Shown: positions 54,325-62,709, counted from the stretch's first letter. The stretch is DNA of 64,000 nucleotides from Myxococcales bacterium (GCA_020633465.1 JACKDN010000014.1:124001-188000); one strand, 5' to 3'. Made by a program: numbers and translations. Notes: generated by a model not told the origin, from the letters alone.

Positions 54325-55257
54325 ATGGCGGTGAAGGCCGACAAGATCTGGTTGGACGGTGAGCTGGTCGACTTCGAGAAGGCCACCGTGCACGTGCTGA
54401 CGCACACGCTGCATTACGGCTTCGGGGTCTTCGAGGGCATCCGCGCCTATCGGCGCGCGGACGGCGAGAGCCACGTCTTCCGGCTCGAAGAACACGTGCG
54501 CCGCCTGTTCGACAGCGCCCACATCATCGGCATGGAGATTCCGTTCAGCCGGGGCGACCTGATCGAGGCCTGCGTCAGCACGCTGCAGGCCAACGGGCTC
54601 GGCGAGGGCTACCTGCGCCCGATCGCCTTCCTCGGCAGCGAGGCGATGGGGCTCGGCGCGCTGAACAACCGCGTCCGGGTCGCGATCGCGGCGTGGACCT
54701 GGGGCGCCTACCTCGGCGACGAGGGCATGTCGAAGGGAATCCGCTGCAAGATCAGCTCGTTCAACCGGCTGCACGTCAACGTGAACCTGGCCAAGGGCAA
54801 GATTTGCGGACAGTATGTCAACAGTGTCATAGCGAAGCGGGAGGCGCTCGCGGCCGGCTACGACGAGGCCATCATGCTCGACGTCAACGGCTACGTGTCC
54901 GAGTGCACCGGCGAGAACCTCTTCTTCGTGCGCGACGGCCGCGTGATCACCGCCCCCTACGGCGGCAGCATCCTCGGCGGCATCACCCGCGACTCCTGCC
55001 TGCAGATCGCCCGTGACCTCGGTGTCGTGGTCGAGGAGCGCCTGTTCACCCGCGACGAACTCTACACCGCCGACGAGATCTTCCTGTGCGGCACCGCGGC
55101 CGAGGTCACGCCGGTCCGCGAGGTGGACGATCGCATGATCGGGCCGGGCCGACCCGGCGAGGTTACGGCCATGATCTCCAAGCGTTTTTTCAGCATCGTC
55201 AAGGGCGACGAGCCCGGCCACCCCGAGTGGCGGCACGCCTACCGCCTGCCCGGCTGA
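54325..55257 (+). CDS. ilvE: Branched-chain amino acid aminotransferase
   Basis: A 310-residue fold-type IV PLP transaminase for the last step of Leu, Ile and Val synthesis. YGFGVFEGIRAYRRADG is near residue 32, the PLP lysine is Lys159 (KICGQYVNSVIAKREALAAG), and the phosphate-binding region is ILGGITRDSCLQIARDLG. GTAAEVTPVREVD near the C-terminus is also typical. ATG 54325 follows GGACGGAG. It follows glnE by 66 bases on the same strand. Confidence 0.95.
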   Translation: MAVKADKIWLDGELVDFEKATVHVLTHTLHYGFGVFEGIRAYRRADGESHVFRLEEHVRRLFDSAHIIGMEIPFSRGDLIEACVSTLQANGLGEGYLRPIAFLGSEAMGLGALNNRVRVAIAAWTWGAYLGDEGMSKGIRCKISSFNRLHVNVNLAKGKICGQYVNSVIAKREALAAGYDEAIMLDVNGYVSECTGENLFFVRDGRVITAPYGGSILGGITRDSCLQIARDLGVVVEERLFTRDELYTADEIFLCGTAAEVTPVREVDDRMIGPGRPGEVTAMISKRFFSIVKGDEPGHPEWRHAYRLPG

Positions 55258-55320
55258 GGGCCCCGCGGCACGGTGTTCGCATAGCCCCGGCAGCGTCTTC
55301 GCAGCACCGAGGAGATGCCC

Positions 55321-56073
55321 GTGGCCCCCGGAACCGAGTTCATCCGTAAGCTCGAGCACCACCGCGCTCGCACGCTCGCCCGCCGCCAGCCCGAACCGGA
55401 GCCCGTCTCCGAGCGGCTGCTGGTCTCCTGGGTCCACCACGACAACATGCTGGAGGGTCGGCTGTACCGGCCGGAGGAGATCGCCCTCGCGCTGCGCGGC
55501 GAGGACGACCGTCTCGACCCCTACCTGCACCCGCTGCTCGACGAGATCCGGCGCTACGTCGACACCGTGCACTTCGTCTGGTCGCGCGCCCACGAGGGCC
55601 TCGAGGCGGTGAACCTCGAGAACCTGAAGGCCATCCACCGGATGCTGACGCCCGATCCCAAGGACCGCGGCGGCCTGTACCGGCGGACGTCGCCCGTGCA
55701 CCGCGACTACTTCCAGCGCATCTGCGCGGCGGACAAGGTGCCGTATCACCTGCGCAAGCTCTTCGAGCAGGTCGAGCAGGAGTACGACGACGCCTGCGAT
55801 CCGGTCGCCTTCGCGGCCGAGGTGCACCACCGGCTCATGTTCATCTACCCCTTCCGGCGCAACCCCGGCACCACGGCGCGGCTGTTCACCAACCTGCTGC
55901 TGCTGTCGCGGGGCTACCCGCCCGCGCACCTGGCCGCCCATCAGCGGGACGCCTACTACGAGGCCCTCGGGCAGCCCGAGCCCTCGGGCCTCGTGCGCCT
56001 CTTCCACCAGGCCGTCGCCGGCATGCTCGAGTCGCCGAGCGGCATCGGCGTCATCCGGCGCGCGGTCTCCTGA
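55321..56073 (+). CDS. Degenerate Fic domain protein
   Basis: About 250 residues with a Fic fold but an altered active site. Family Fic proteins carry HPFxDGNGRxxR; here the aligned segment is YPFRRNPGTTARL (from Tyr176). The catalytic His is Tyr, and the Asp-Gly-Asn-Gly-Arg phosphate loop is replaced by Arg-Arg-Asn-Pro-Gly. The inhibitory motif (Ser/Thr-x3-Glu-Gly/Asn) also appears as DNMLEG near the N-terminus. Upstream and downstream helices fit Fic (for example NLENLKAIHRMLT and FAAEVHHRL). AMP transfer of the usual kind is not expected. GTG 55321 is preferred because GAGGAG lies six bases upstream; the ATG at 55315 abuts that sequence. ilvE is 63 bases upstream. Confidence 0.8.
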   Translation: MAPGTEFIRKLEHHRARTLARRQPEPEPVSERLLVSWVHHDNMLEGRLYRPEEIALALRGEDDRLDPYLHPLLDEIRRYVDTVHFVWSRAHEGLEAVNLENLKAIHRMLTPDPKDRGGLYRRTSPVHRDYFQRICAADKVPYHLRKLFEQVEQEYDDACDPVAFAAEVHHRLMFIYPFRRNPGTTARLFTNLLLLSRGYPPAHLAAHQRDAYYEALGQPEPSGLVRLFHQAVAGMLESPSGIGVIRRAVS

Positions 56074-56095
56074 GGGCCCCGCCGCGGACGCCCCC

Positions 56096-56656
56096 TCAGG
56101 GCACCCAGAACGTATCCACCAGTCGACGGCCCAGCGCGGCGCACTCCGGCCCCGCGAGCTGGGCCTCGAGCACCTGCGGGTTCAGCCGCCCCGCCGAAGC
56201 GCGCGTGATGCCGAAGCGGGCGTGCGGCGCGGCGTTGCGCAGCTGGCGATAGCGACCGCTCGCGTCGGGCTGCACGCTGGTCTCGAGGTCGTAGTAGATC
56301 AGCGTGACCTCGTCGACCGAGGGCAGCTGCTCGAACAGCGCGCGCACCCCGGGCGTCTCGGCCAGCCGTCCGGTCAGCAGCCACCGGAAGCCCTCGCAGA
56401 GCGGGCGGTCGCCGTCCTGCCGGCGCACGGGTCGCAGAAACCAGATCTCGAGCCGCCCACCCTGAACGACGACCCGCTCGTGCTGCTCGCGCCGGTTCGG
56501 GGTGGTCAGGTAGACGCCCAGCGTCGACTGCACCACCTCTTCGGCCGCCTCGTCGCTCAGCTGCGCCGAGGCCGGCGCGCCCAGGGTCAGCGCCAGCGCC
56601 GCCAGCAGCGCGCCGGCGCCGCGCCGGTTTCGGCGCGCAGCCGACCGGGCTAGGAT
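56096..56656 (-). CDS. Secreted protein of unknown function (start unclear)
   Basis: Frame with a signal-like segment (GALLAALALTLGAPASA-QLSDEA) followed by about 155 mature residues with RLEIWFLRPVRRQDG and GPECAALGRRLVDTFWVP; two cysteines are visible. No domain is recognised. Within the expected range there is no ATG, GTG or TTG in frame; an ATC at 56656 or a CTG are the only local options, and the next GTG is far upstream inside the divergent gene. Either a rare start is used or the sequence has an indel. Its promoter region would overlap the divergent neighbour. Confidence 0.55.
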   Translation of the reverse strand: MLARSAARRNRRGAGALLAALALTLGAPASAQLSDEAAEEVVQSTLGVYLTTPNRREQHERVVVQGGRLEIWFLRPVRRQDGDRPLCEGFRWLLTGRLAETPGVRALFEQLPSVDEVTLIYYDLETSVQPDASGRYRQLRNAAPHARFGITRASAGRLNPQVLEAQLAGPECAALGRRLVDTFWVP

Positions 56657-56662
56657 GCGCGC

Positions 56663-57454
56663 ATGCGCGCCCCCCTCGCCCCGCTGCTGCCGCTGATCGT
56701 CCTGTGCGCGGCGCCCTGCGCTGCCCACGCGGCGCTCTCGGCCGACGCCCTGCAGCAGGTGCGCACGCGCAGCGGCGCGTGGGCTGGCCTCGAGCTGCTG
56801 ACCGGGCACCTGGCCGTCGAGGCGGCGGCCACGCGGGTCGAGGCTGGCATCACCGCCCTGCCCACCGTCGCCTTCGGCCTCGACCACTGGCCGACCGACG
56901 CGCTGGGCCTGTACGCGGGCGCGGCCATCGGCCTCGGCGCCGCCATCGCCGTGCCCGACAGCGATCAGACCTTCCAGTTCAACCTGCACCAGTTCGAGGG
57001 CGGCGCCCGAGGCCGCTACTTCTTCGGCGACGGCCCCGACGCCCCGGCGTTGCTGGTCGGGCTGGGGCTGCGCGGGTGGCGCCAGACGACCCAGGTGCAG
57101 CGCCCCGCCCTGCTGGTCGATCGCACGGTGGCCGGCCCCGAGCTGACGGCGGGCCTGGCCTGGCCGGCGCTCGGCGATCGGCTGTGGCTGCGCGGCACCC
57201 TGCGTGGGCACCTGCCCTTCTTCGTGCGCGAGACCCCGACCGACTCCGGCGATCCGCAGAGCAGCTTCGGCTATGGCGCCCGGCTCGAGGCGGTGAGCCG
57301 CCTCGTCGGTCAGTGGAGCGTGCAGGCGCGCCTCGACGCGGCCTTCCTGGGCCACGACTTCCGCGGCGAGGGCACCCGCGCCTCCGGCGTCACCGACGCC
57401 CGCACCCGCGATCGCTTCGTCACGGTCGGCCTGTTCGCCCGCTACGGCTACTGA
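56663..57454 (+). CDS. Outer-membrane beta-barrel protein of unknown function
   Basis: A 263-residue protein with a signal peptide (LIVLCAAPCAAHA-AL) and short alternating hydrophobic strands such as ALGLYAGAAIGLGAAIAV, ALLVGLGLRGW and FVTVGLFARYGY. The last has an aromatic C-terminal residue typical of barrels. ATG 56663 has AGGA eight bases upstream. No family was recognised. It begins just after the divergent gene's start region. Confidence 0.68.
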   Translation: MRAPLAPLLPLIVLCAAPCAAHAALSADALQQVRTRSGAWAGLELLTGHLAVEAAATRVEAGITALPTVAFGLDHWPTDALGLYAGAAIGLGAAIAVPDSDQTFQFNLHQFEGGARGRYFFGDGPDAPALLVGLGLRGWRQTTQVQRPALLVDRTVAGPELTAGLAWPALGDRLWLRGTLRGHLPFFVRETPTDSGDPQSSFGYGARLEAVSRLVGQWSVQARLDAAFLGHDFRGEGTRASGVTDARTRDRFVTVGLFARYGY

Positions 57455-57480
57455 GCGCCGCCCGCCGGCTCGCCGACGCA

Positions 57481-57954
57481 TCACGGGCACCCCTCACCGG
57501 CGAGCTCGCACTCGATGTCCTGCGGGCGCGGATCGTCCGGCCCGCTCCAGGCGATCCAGGCCCGCACCTTGCGATAGGCGCAGTCGTCGGTCGACCGGAA
57601 GCAGAAGGGCGGCCGGTGCGTCGAGTCGGTCCCCTGCAGCACCGTCGTCAGCAGGCGCGACGCGTCGGGGTCGTCGAGGTCGATGAAGCCCTGCACCAGC
57701 AGGAAGTCCTGCTCGAGCGTCGCGGGGGTGCGGGCCGGATCCAGACGCAGCTCGCCCGACACGATCGTGTGGCACCGGCCGTTGCGGCTGCAGCCCATCT
57801 CGAGCAGGATCGGGTGCACCACCTCGTCGAAGTCGGCGCGGCTGGGCCGCTCGCTGAGCGACAGCGTCTCGATCTCGCCGCACCCGACGAGCGCGCCGAG
57901 CGCGCCGAGCGCCCCCGCCAGCACCACGACCCCGCCGACCGGCCGGCGCCTCAC
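57481..57954 (-). CDS. Lipoprotein with a CX5CH cytochrome-like motif
   Basis: A 157-residue predicted lipoprotein: signal and lipobox ALGALVGC, then a mature part with HPILLEMGCSRNGRCHT. The overall look (F-x2-V-x-HPIL, Cys...CysHis near the N-terminus, and WIAW near the C-terminus) resembles c-type-cytochrome-like domains of Myxococcota and Planctomycetes. However, spacing is CX5CH rather than CX2CH, so heme attachment is doubtful. GTG 57954 overlaps the upstream stop as GTGA; an ATG at 57966 is the alternative. Last gene of the radC-like operon. Confidence 0.68.
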   Translation of the reverse strand: MRRRPVGGVVVLAGALGALGALVGCGEIETLSLSERPSRADFDEVVHPILLEMGCSRNGRCHTIVSGELRLDPARTPATLEQDFLLVQGFIDLDDPDASRLLTTVLQGTDSTHRPPFCFRSTDDCAYRKVRAWIAWSGPDDPRPQDIECELAGEGCP

Positions 57955-59054
57955 CGCGACCCCCATGCCTCGGCCAGCCAAGCGCGGTTGGCGGCGAGGT
58001 CCTGCGGGGTCTTGACCGGCACGAAGCGCGTCGCCGCCCCCACGCGGGGCACCCGGACGAAGCGCGTGTCCACCGAGGCGCTCAGCTCGCCGACCAGCCG
58101 CTCGAACTGCACGGCCTGCCGTCCGCCCGCCTTCTTGCGCACCATCAGCCAGGTCAGGGCGGCGGGGGCGCGCAGGGCCTCGGTGCGGAACCAGAGCGTG
58201 TTCGTGTTGAACACCGAGGACGCGTCTGGGTCGACCCCCACCGGCAAGCGGAAGGTCTCGACGATCTGGGGCCGACCGTCGACGCGCCAAGGCGCACCGC
58301 CCACGTCGCCCGCCTGCTTGTCGACGACCTCGACCGTCAGGCCGCCCCCCGACTCGATGTGCCAGCCCAGCAGGACCGGATCGAGCGTCGCGGCCGCGTT
58401 GTCGACGTTGCTCATCAGCAGGAAGCGTCCGCCGGCGGCCTCGAAGCGGTCGAGCAGCCCGCTGCGCGTCAGGCAGCCGGGCAGATCGCCGTGCCCGGGG
58501 CCGTAATACGATGGCCGCCCGTCGCGCTCGCGGAACACGTCGCCGGAGGGCTCGAGGCGCACCGCCCACTGCTGCTCGAAGGTCCAGACCGACGCTGGCG
58601 GGTGACCGAAGTACGCGCGCGCCTCGAGGTGCCGCGCCGTCGCGTCGGTGGTGGCCCGGCTGTTCATCAGCATCACCGGCACCGGCGGGCCCCCCACCGC
58701 GCCAGCCGCGCGCGCCGCGTCTCGCACCTTCAGGCCCAGGAACGAGCGCCCCTCGGTGACCTCGACCACGCCCTTCACCCGCTCGCCGAAGCGAGTGGCC
58801 ATGCCACCGTTCAGCAAGACGATGCCCACCTGCCCGTCACGCAGGGCCTGCTCGCCCCGTGCGCGCAGCGCCGAGACGTCGGCGGGCAGCGAGGCGACGT
58901 CGCCGGGGCGGGGCGCCTCGACGACGCCGCGCACGCGGTTCTCTTCGGGCGACCATCCGCCCTCGACCAGGCGCCGACGCAGCCCCTCGAAGACCTCGAC
59001 GGACAGCCCGCTGGACGCCATGGTCGCCACCACCTCGGGCGGGAGGGCGATCAC
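57951..59054 (-). CDS. UDPGP-type UTP-sugar-1-phosphate uridylyltransferase-like protein
   Basis: A 367-residue nucleotidyltransferase-like protein. The nucleotide-binding segment reads VLLNGGMATRFGERVKGVVEV, with conserved Gly-Gly, Arg and Lys as in UGPase/AGX-type enzymes, and YYGPGHGDLPGCL, LLMSNVDNAAATLDP and SVFNTNTLWF follow as in that family. It likely makes a UDP-sugar such as UDP-glucose; the sugar is not resolved. GTG 59054 overlaps the rlmE stop as GTGA. Confidence 0.75.
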   Translation of the reverse strand: MIALPPEVVATMASSGLSVEVFEGLRRRLVEGGWSPEENRVRGVVEAPRPGDVASLPADVSALRARGEQALRDGQVGIVLLNGGMATRFGERVKGVVEVTEGRSFLGLKVRDAARAAGAVGGPPVPVMLMNSRATTDATARHLEARAYFGHPPASVWTFEQQWAVRLEPSGDVFRERDGRPSYYGPGHGDLPGCLTRSGLLDRFEAAGGRFLLMSNVDNAAATLDPVLLGWHIESGGGLTVEVVDKQAGDVGGAPWRVDGRPQIVETFRLPVGVDPDASSVFNTNTLWFRTEALRAPAALTWLMVRKKAGGRQAVQFERLVGELSASVDTRFVRVPRVGAATRFVPVKTPQDLAANRAWLAEAWGSR

Positions 59055-59914
59055 GTCCCCTGCCCCGCGCGGAATCCCTGGGCGACGAAGAACAGCTCGA
59101 CGCTCTCCGAGCGGGTGCCCTTGGGTTTGATGCGCTTGAAGCGCTCGAACCGCTGCCGGACGTCGTCGGCCAGCGCCGGGGCGTCCTCGCCCTCGAACAC
59201 CTTGCAGACGAAGGCGCCGCCCGGCGTGAGGACGCCCTCGGCCACGCTCAGCGCGCGGCGGCACAGGTCGATCGAGCGCGCGTGATCGGCCAGCCGGTTG
59301 CCGGAGGTGGCCGGCGCCATGTCGCTCAGCACGAGGTCGTAGGCGCCGCCGCCCCACTCGAGCAGCACGTCGGGCGGCGTCTCGAACGCGTCGGCGACCT
59401 CGGCACGCACGTGGGCGCCGCCCGCCACCTCCACCGGCTTGAGATCCAACCCCACGACCCGGCCCTTGGGCCCCACGGCGGCCGCCGCGTACTGAAGCCA
59501 CGAGCCGGGCGAGCAGCCCAGGTCGAGCACGCGCATGCCGCGACGGATCAGACCGACCCGGCGGTCGATCTCCTCCAGCTTGTACACGCTGCGTGCGGCG
59601 TAGCCCTCCCGCTGCGCGCGGCGGGCAAAGTGATCCGGTCGACGGCGACTCACCGCCGAACGATGGCCGACGGGCGAGGTCGATGCAAGCCCCGCCAGCC
59701 GGGCCAGGCGCGCGACGATCCGCGCCCGCCGGGCTTCCCGATCACCGACCACCGGGCCGGCGGGCGTCCGAAGACGGTCGCCCGGGCGGGCGTTCGCCGG
59801 CAGCTGGTCGACGGGCACCTCGACCACGGCGCCGTCGTCGCCCACCAGCACCGCCCACGGCGGCTCGACGCGGTCGAAGCTCCAGAACCACAGCGCGATC
59901 AGCAGGGCCGTCAT
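59051..59914 (-). CDS. rlmE: DUF3006-like domain fused to RlmE (23S rRNA 2'-O-methyltransferase)
   Basis: One open frame of 287 residues. Residues about 10-75 look like the small DUF3006 domain (FDRVEPPWAVLVGDDGAV then VPVDQLPANARPGDRL). From about residue 88 the sequence is an FtsJ/RlmE methyltransferase: SVYKLEEIDRR, SAM-binding VLDLGCSPGSWLQY, DMAPATSGN, FVCKVFEGED and SVELFFVAQGF. These supply the K-D-K-E catalytic residues. ATG 59914 overlaps the upstream stop as ATGA. A GTG at 59653 could start an RlmE-only product of 200 residues, close to the usual length. RlmE methylates U2552 of the A loop. Confidence 0.85.
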   Translation of the reverse strand: MTALLIALWFWSFDRVEPPWAVLVGDDGAVVEVPVDQLPANARPGDRLRTPAGPVVGDREARRARIVARLARLAGLASTSPVGHRSAVSRRRPDHFARRAQREGYAARSVYKLEEIDRRVGLIRRGMRVLDLGCSPGSWLQYAAAAVGPKGRVVGLDLKPVEVAGGAHVRAEVADAFETPPDVLLEWGGGAYDLVLSDMAPATSGNRLADHARSIDLCRRALSVAEGVLTPGGAFVCKVFEGEDAPALADDVRQRFERFKRIKPKGTRSESVELFFVAQGFRAGQGT

Positions 59915-60612
59915 GCGCCGGCCCCCGCGAGGATCCAGCCTCGCCGCCCACCCACGACCACCACCCGCTCGATGTCGACGCCGACCAACGCGGCCGCCTC
60001 GAGCAGACGGTCGGCGGCCCCGCGCTCGCGCGCCGCGGGCTTGCCCCCCGGACGAACCGACACGATCCACCAGGGGCCGGCGCCCTCGGTCAGCAGCCGC
60101 GCCAGGTAGGCCCCCGCGCGGGTCTCCGAGCCCAGCTGATCGCCCAGCCCGAGCGTGACGGGGGGCCGCGCGTCGGCCGGTCGGTAGCCGAGGACGGCGG
60201 CCTCACCGGTCGGCACCTGCCCCCGCAGCCGCTCGACGGCCGCCTCGAAGGGGTCGACGGGCGGCGCCGGGGGCGGCGGCGCCGCCGCCGGCGGACCGCT
60301 GTCCTGCGCCGCGCCGCCCCCCGCCCCTCGCCGGCCCAGCTCGAAGGTCGCGCGGATGCGCGCCGCCCGGATGGCGCCGATGCCGTCGATCGCGGTGAGA
60401 TCCATCGGCGCCGCCGCCGCCAACGCCCCGACGCCGCCGACGGTGCGCAGGATGCGCCGCGCGAGCTGCAGCGCGTCCTCGCCGCTGCCGCGCCCGGTGC
60501 CGAGCACCAGGGCCAGCAATGACGCGTCGTCGAGGGCCGCCGCGCCCAACGTCAACAGCCGCTCTCGCGGTCGCTCCTCGGGCGCCAGCTCAGCCAGGCT
60601 CCGTTCGTCCAT
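59911..60612 (-). CDS. RadC-like protein with degenerate JAMM domain
   Basis: A 233-residue protein. The N-terminal half matches RadC/UPF0758: PRERLLTLGAAALDDASLLA and the helix-hairpin-helix-like IDGIGAIRAARIRATFEL. A Pro-rich linker follows. The C-terminal half aligns with the JAMM domain, but HNHPSG is SVRPGG (185-190) and the downstream Ser/Asp region is AARERGAAD, so the metal-binding His residues are lost. Protease or metalloenzyme activity is unlikely. ATG 60612 follows GGAGGTGA. First gene of the operon with rlmE and the UGPase-like gene. The leader has an AT-rich patch (60670-60700) that may hold its promoter. Confidence 0.78.
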   Translation of the reverse strand: MDERSLAELAPEERPRERLLTLGAAALDDASLLALVLGTGRGSGEDALQLARRILRTVGGVGALAAAAPMDLTAIDGIGAIRAARIRATFELGRRGAGGGAAQDSGPPAAAPPPPAPPVDPFEAAVERLRGQVPTGEAAVLGYRPADARPPVTLGLGDQLGSETRAGAYLARLLTEGAGPWWIVSVRPGGKPAARERGAADRLLEAAALVGVDIERVVVVGGRRGWILAGAGA

Positions 60613-60858
60613 CGCGCTCACCTCCAGTCGAGTGTGAGCCCCCTATGGGCAAGCCGCGAGCCAGACGCTTATTCTTTTATTTTAGGCACTTAGACAGAGC
60701 ACCCGGTGTATCGACCGTCCACGGTGTCCAGATTCTGGACGCCGCCCCGCGCCCTTGCGCACATCGCCCTACCCGGACATCGTGGCCCGCCAGCGCTGCG
60801 CTGCAGACGGAAAAGAGGGGGCGTGCAGGGCGGGGTCGGCCCCGCGGAGCGCGACGCG

Positions 60859-61299
60859 TCAGAGGCGCGCGGCCGGGCCGATCTCGGGCAGCAGCGTCGT
60901 GCGCAGCCAGTAGCGGGCGAAGGTCTGCCCCGCTTCGCGCGCCTGCCCCTCGTCCGTCGGGATGACCACCCACCCCGCGGCGCCCAAATCATAGCTGCGA
61001 TCACAGCGGGCCGAGTCGTCGGCGTTCGCGACCACGACCAGAGGCAGGAAGCGCCAGGGCTGGTGCTCGGCGAGCGTCCGCAGCAGCAGCCCGTCGTCTT
61101 GCCAAGCGAGCGCGGCCGACGCGACGAGCAGCGAGGGCAGCGTGCTCGGGGTCTGCCCCGCCTGCACCTGTTCGAGCCAGCTCTGGACCTGAGGGGGGCC
61201 GAGCCGATCGACCTCGGCCCCTTCGCCCCGCAGCGCTTCGTACAACACGTCGAGGCTGCGGTCCGAGCCGAGGAGCCAAACAGTGCGGACGGCGGGCAT
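60859..61299 (-). CDS. Pseudo-receiver protein (response-regulator fold without key residues)
   Basis: A 146-residue single-domain protein resembling Rcp1-type receivers, with an N-terminal VWLLGSDRSLDVLYEALRG and a C-terminal SYDLGAAGWVVIP and YWLRTTLLP. The phospho-accepting Asp is not present (LLVASAALAWQDD instead of LxDxxLP). The conserved Lys is Ile (VVIP). It starts 15 bases after the pilin stop with CAGGA before ATG 61299, so it is co-transcribed with the pilin. A protein-protein adaptor role is more likely than phospho-signalling. Confidence 0.72.
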   Translation of the reverse strand: MPAVRTVWLLGSDRSLDVLYEALRGEGAEVDRLGPPQVQSWLEQVQAGQTPSTLPSLLVASAALAWQDDGLLLRTLAEHQPWRFLPLVVVANADDSARCDRSYDLGAAGWVVIPTDEGQAREAGQTFARYWLRTTLLPEIGPAARL

Positions 61300-61314
61300 G
61301 TGCGAGTCCTGGTG

Positions 61315-61872
<558 letters not shown>

Positions 61873-61928
61873 GCTCGCCCCCCTCCAATTCGTGCCGGCG
61901 ATCCCGCCGACGGTCGGGCCTCGTTCGA

Positions 61929-61943
61929 AGCAACGAACGTGCC
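61929..61943 (-). promoter_or_regulatory. Sigma-54-type promoter of the pilin operon
   Basis: On the minus strand GGCACG, TTCG, TTGCT matches the -24/-12 consensus including GG, ten bases, GC. The transcription start would be near 61918, leaving about 46 bases of leader before ATG 61872. Confidence 0.7.
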
Positions 61944-61993
61944 GCCAGTTGGGACGCGGGCCCCCCCAGTCCCAGGACCGCGTCGCCGGACAG

Positions 61994-62032
61994 AGCCTAA
62001 CAACTTTGCGTAGGGGTGACAATTCTCGTCAC
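61994..62032 (-). promoter_or_regulatory. Alternative promoter and inverted repeat upstream of the pilin
   Basis: A possible sigma-70 pair TTGTCA (62017-62022) and TAGGCT (61994-61999), 17 bases apart, lies upstream of the sigma-54 site. Its -35 overlaps GTGAC-AATTCTC-GTCAC (62016-62032), a candidate operator for repressor or activator binding. Confidence 0.35.
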
Positions 62033-62100
62033 ACCACAAAACTTCGCGCTGCCTTCACCGCACCGGAGACCGCGCCCGGCATGGGAGGTCCCAGAAACAC

Positions 62101-62126
62101 GAAAGCCGACCCGAAGGTCGGCTTTC
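62101..62126 (-). terminator. Intrinsic terminator after the small outer-membrane protein gene
   Basis: An 11-base perfect stem (GAAAGCCGACC/GGTCGGCTTTC) with a C(TTCG)G tetraloop on the minus strand is followed by GTGTTTC. It lies 38 bases past the stop at 62164 and ends that transcript before the pilin promoters. Confidence 0.8.
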
Positions 62127-62163
62127 GCTCAGCACCCGTCCCCAGGGGGGACGCGAACCGATC

Positions 62164-62709
62164 TCACCACCAGAAGGTCATGCCGATGGCGGTGATCGGG
62201 TTCAGGAAGCTGATGTAGGTGCCCTCGGCCCCGCCGCCGCCGGCGCCGCCGAACACGGCCCCGTCCTCGCCGACGAGCGCGATGCCGATGCCGCCCTCGA
62301 CGTGCAGCGAGATGTTCTTGTTGGGGAACCAGTACACCCGCATCGGGATGTCGATGTTGAACTGGGTGACCGAGTCGGCGTCCTTGATCGGCGGCTGGTT
62401 CAGGCCGATGTCGACGCGACCGCCGATGGTCCAGGCCGCGCTGTCCGTGCGCAGGGCCTGGAAGTGGGCGCCGAGGCCGAGGCCGAGCGTGTAGCCCGTC
62501 TCACCGTCCTTCGGCATCTGGATCGGCACCCCGAGGAGGGCCTCCAGGTGAAGGTTGCCCAGGCCGTAGTCGAAGGCGAAGCCGCTGGGCCCGCCGATCG
62601 ACTGAGCGAAGCCGATGCCCTTCTTGCCGTTGAGGTCCACGGCGTGGGCCGTGCCCACGGTGAAGGCCATCGCGACCAGGGCCATCAGAACCACGCGAAT
62701 CCGCGACAT
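62164..62709 (-). CDS. Small outer-membrane beta-barrel protein
   Basis: A 181-residue protein with a signal peptide (LMALVAMAFTVGTAHA-VD) and alternating strands compatible with an eight-stranded barrel, such as GYTLGLGLGAHFQAL, DIPMRVYWFPN and ISLHVEGGIGIALV, ending TAIGMTFWW. No specific family was recognised. ATG 62709 follows GGGAGGAG. The gene has its own promoter and terminator. The leader carries a 6-base stem hairpin at 62766-62780 (TCCCGA-CGG-TCGGGA). Confidence 0.75.
   Translation of the reverse strand: MSRIRVVLMALVAMAFTVGTAHAVDLNGKKGIGFAQSIGGPSGFAFDYGLGNLHLEALLGVPIQMPKDGETGYTLGLGLGAHFQALRTDSAAWTIGGRVDIGLNQPPIKDADSVTQFNIDIPMRVYWFPNKNISLHVEGGIGIALVGEDGAVFGGAGGGGAEGTYISFLNPITAIGMTFWW

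Noticed and set aside
51274..56007. 1577-codon minus-strand open frame
   Set aside because: Antisense to glnE, ilvE and the Fic-like gene; composition is His/Arg/Gln-rich shadow sequence without domains.
60831..60844. Terminator after the pseudo-receiver gene (CGGGG-CCGA-CCCCG)
   Set aside because: Stem of only 5 bases with the T-tract about 20 bases away; not convincing as an intrinsic terminator.
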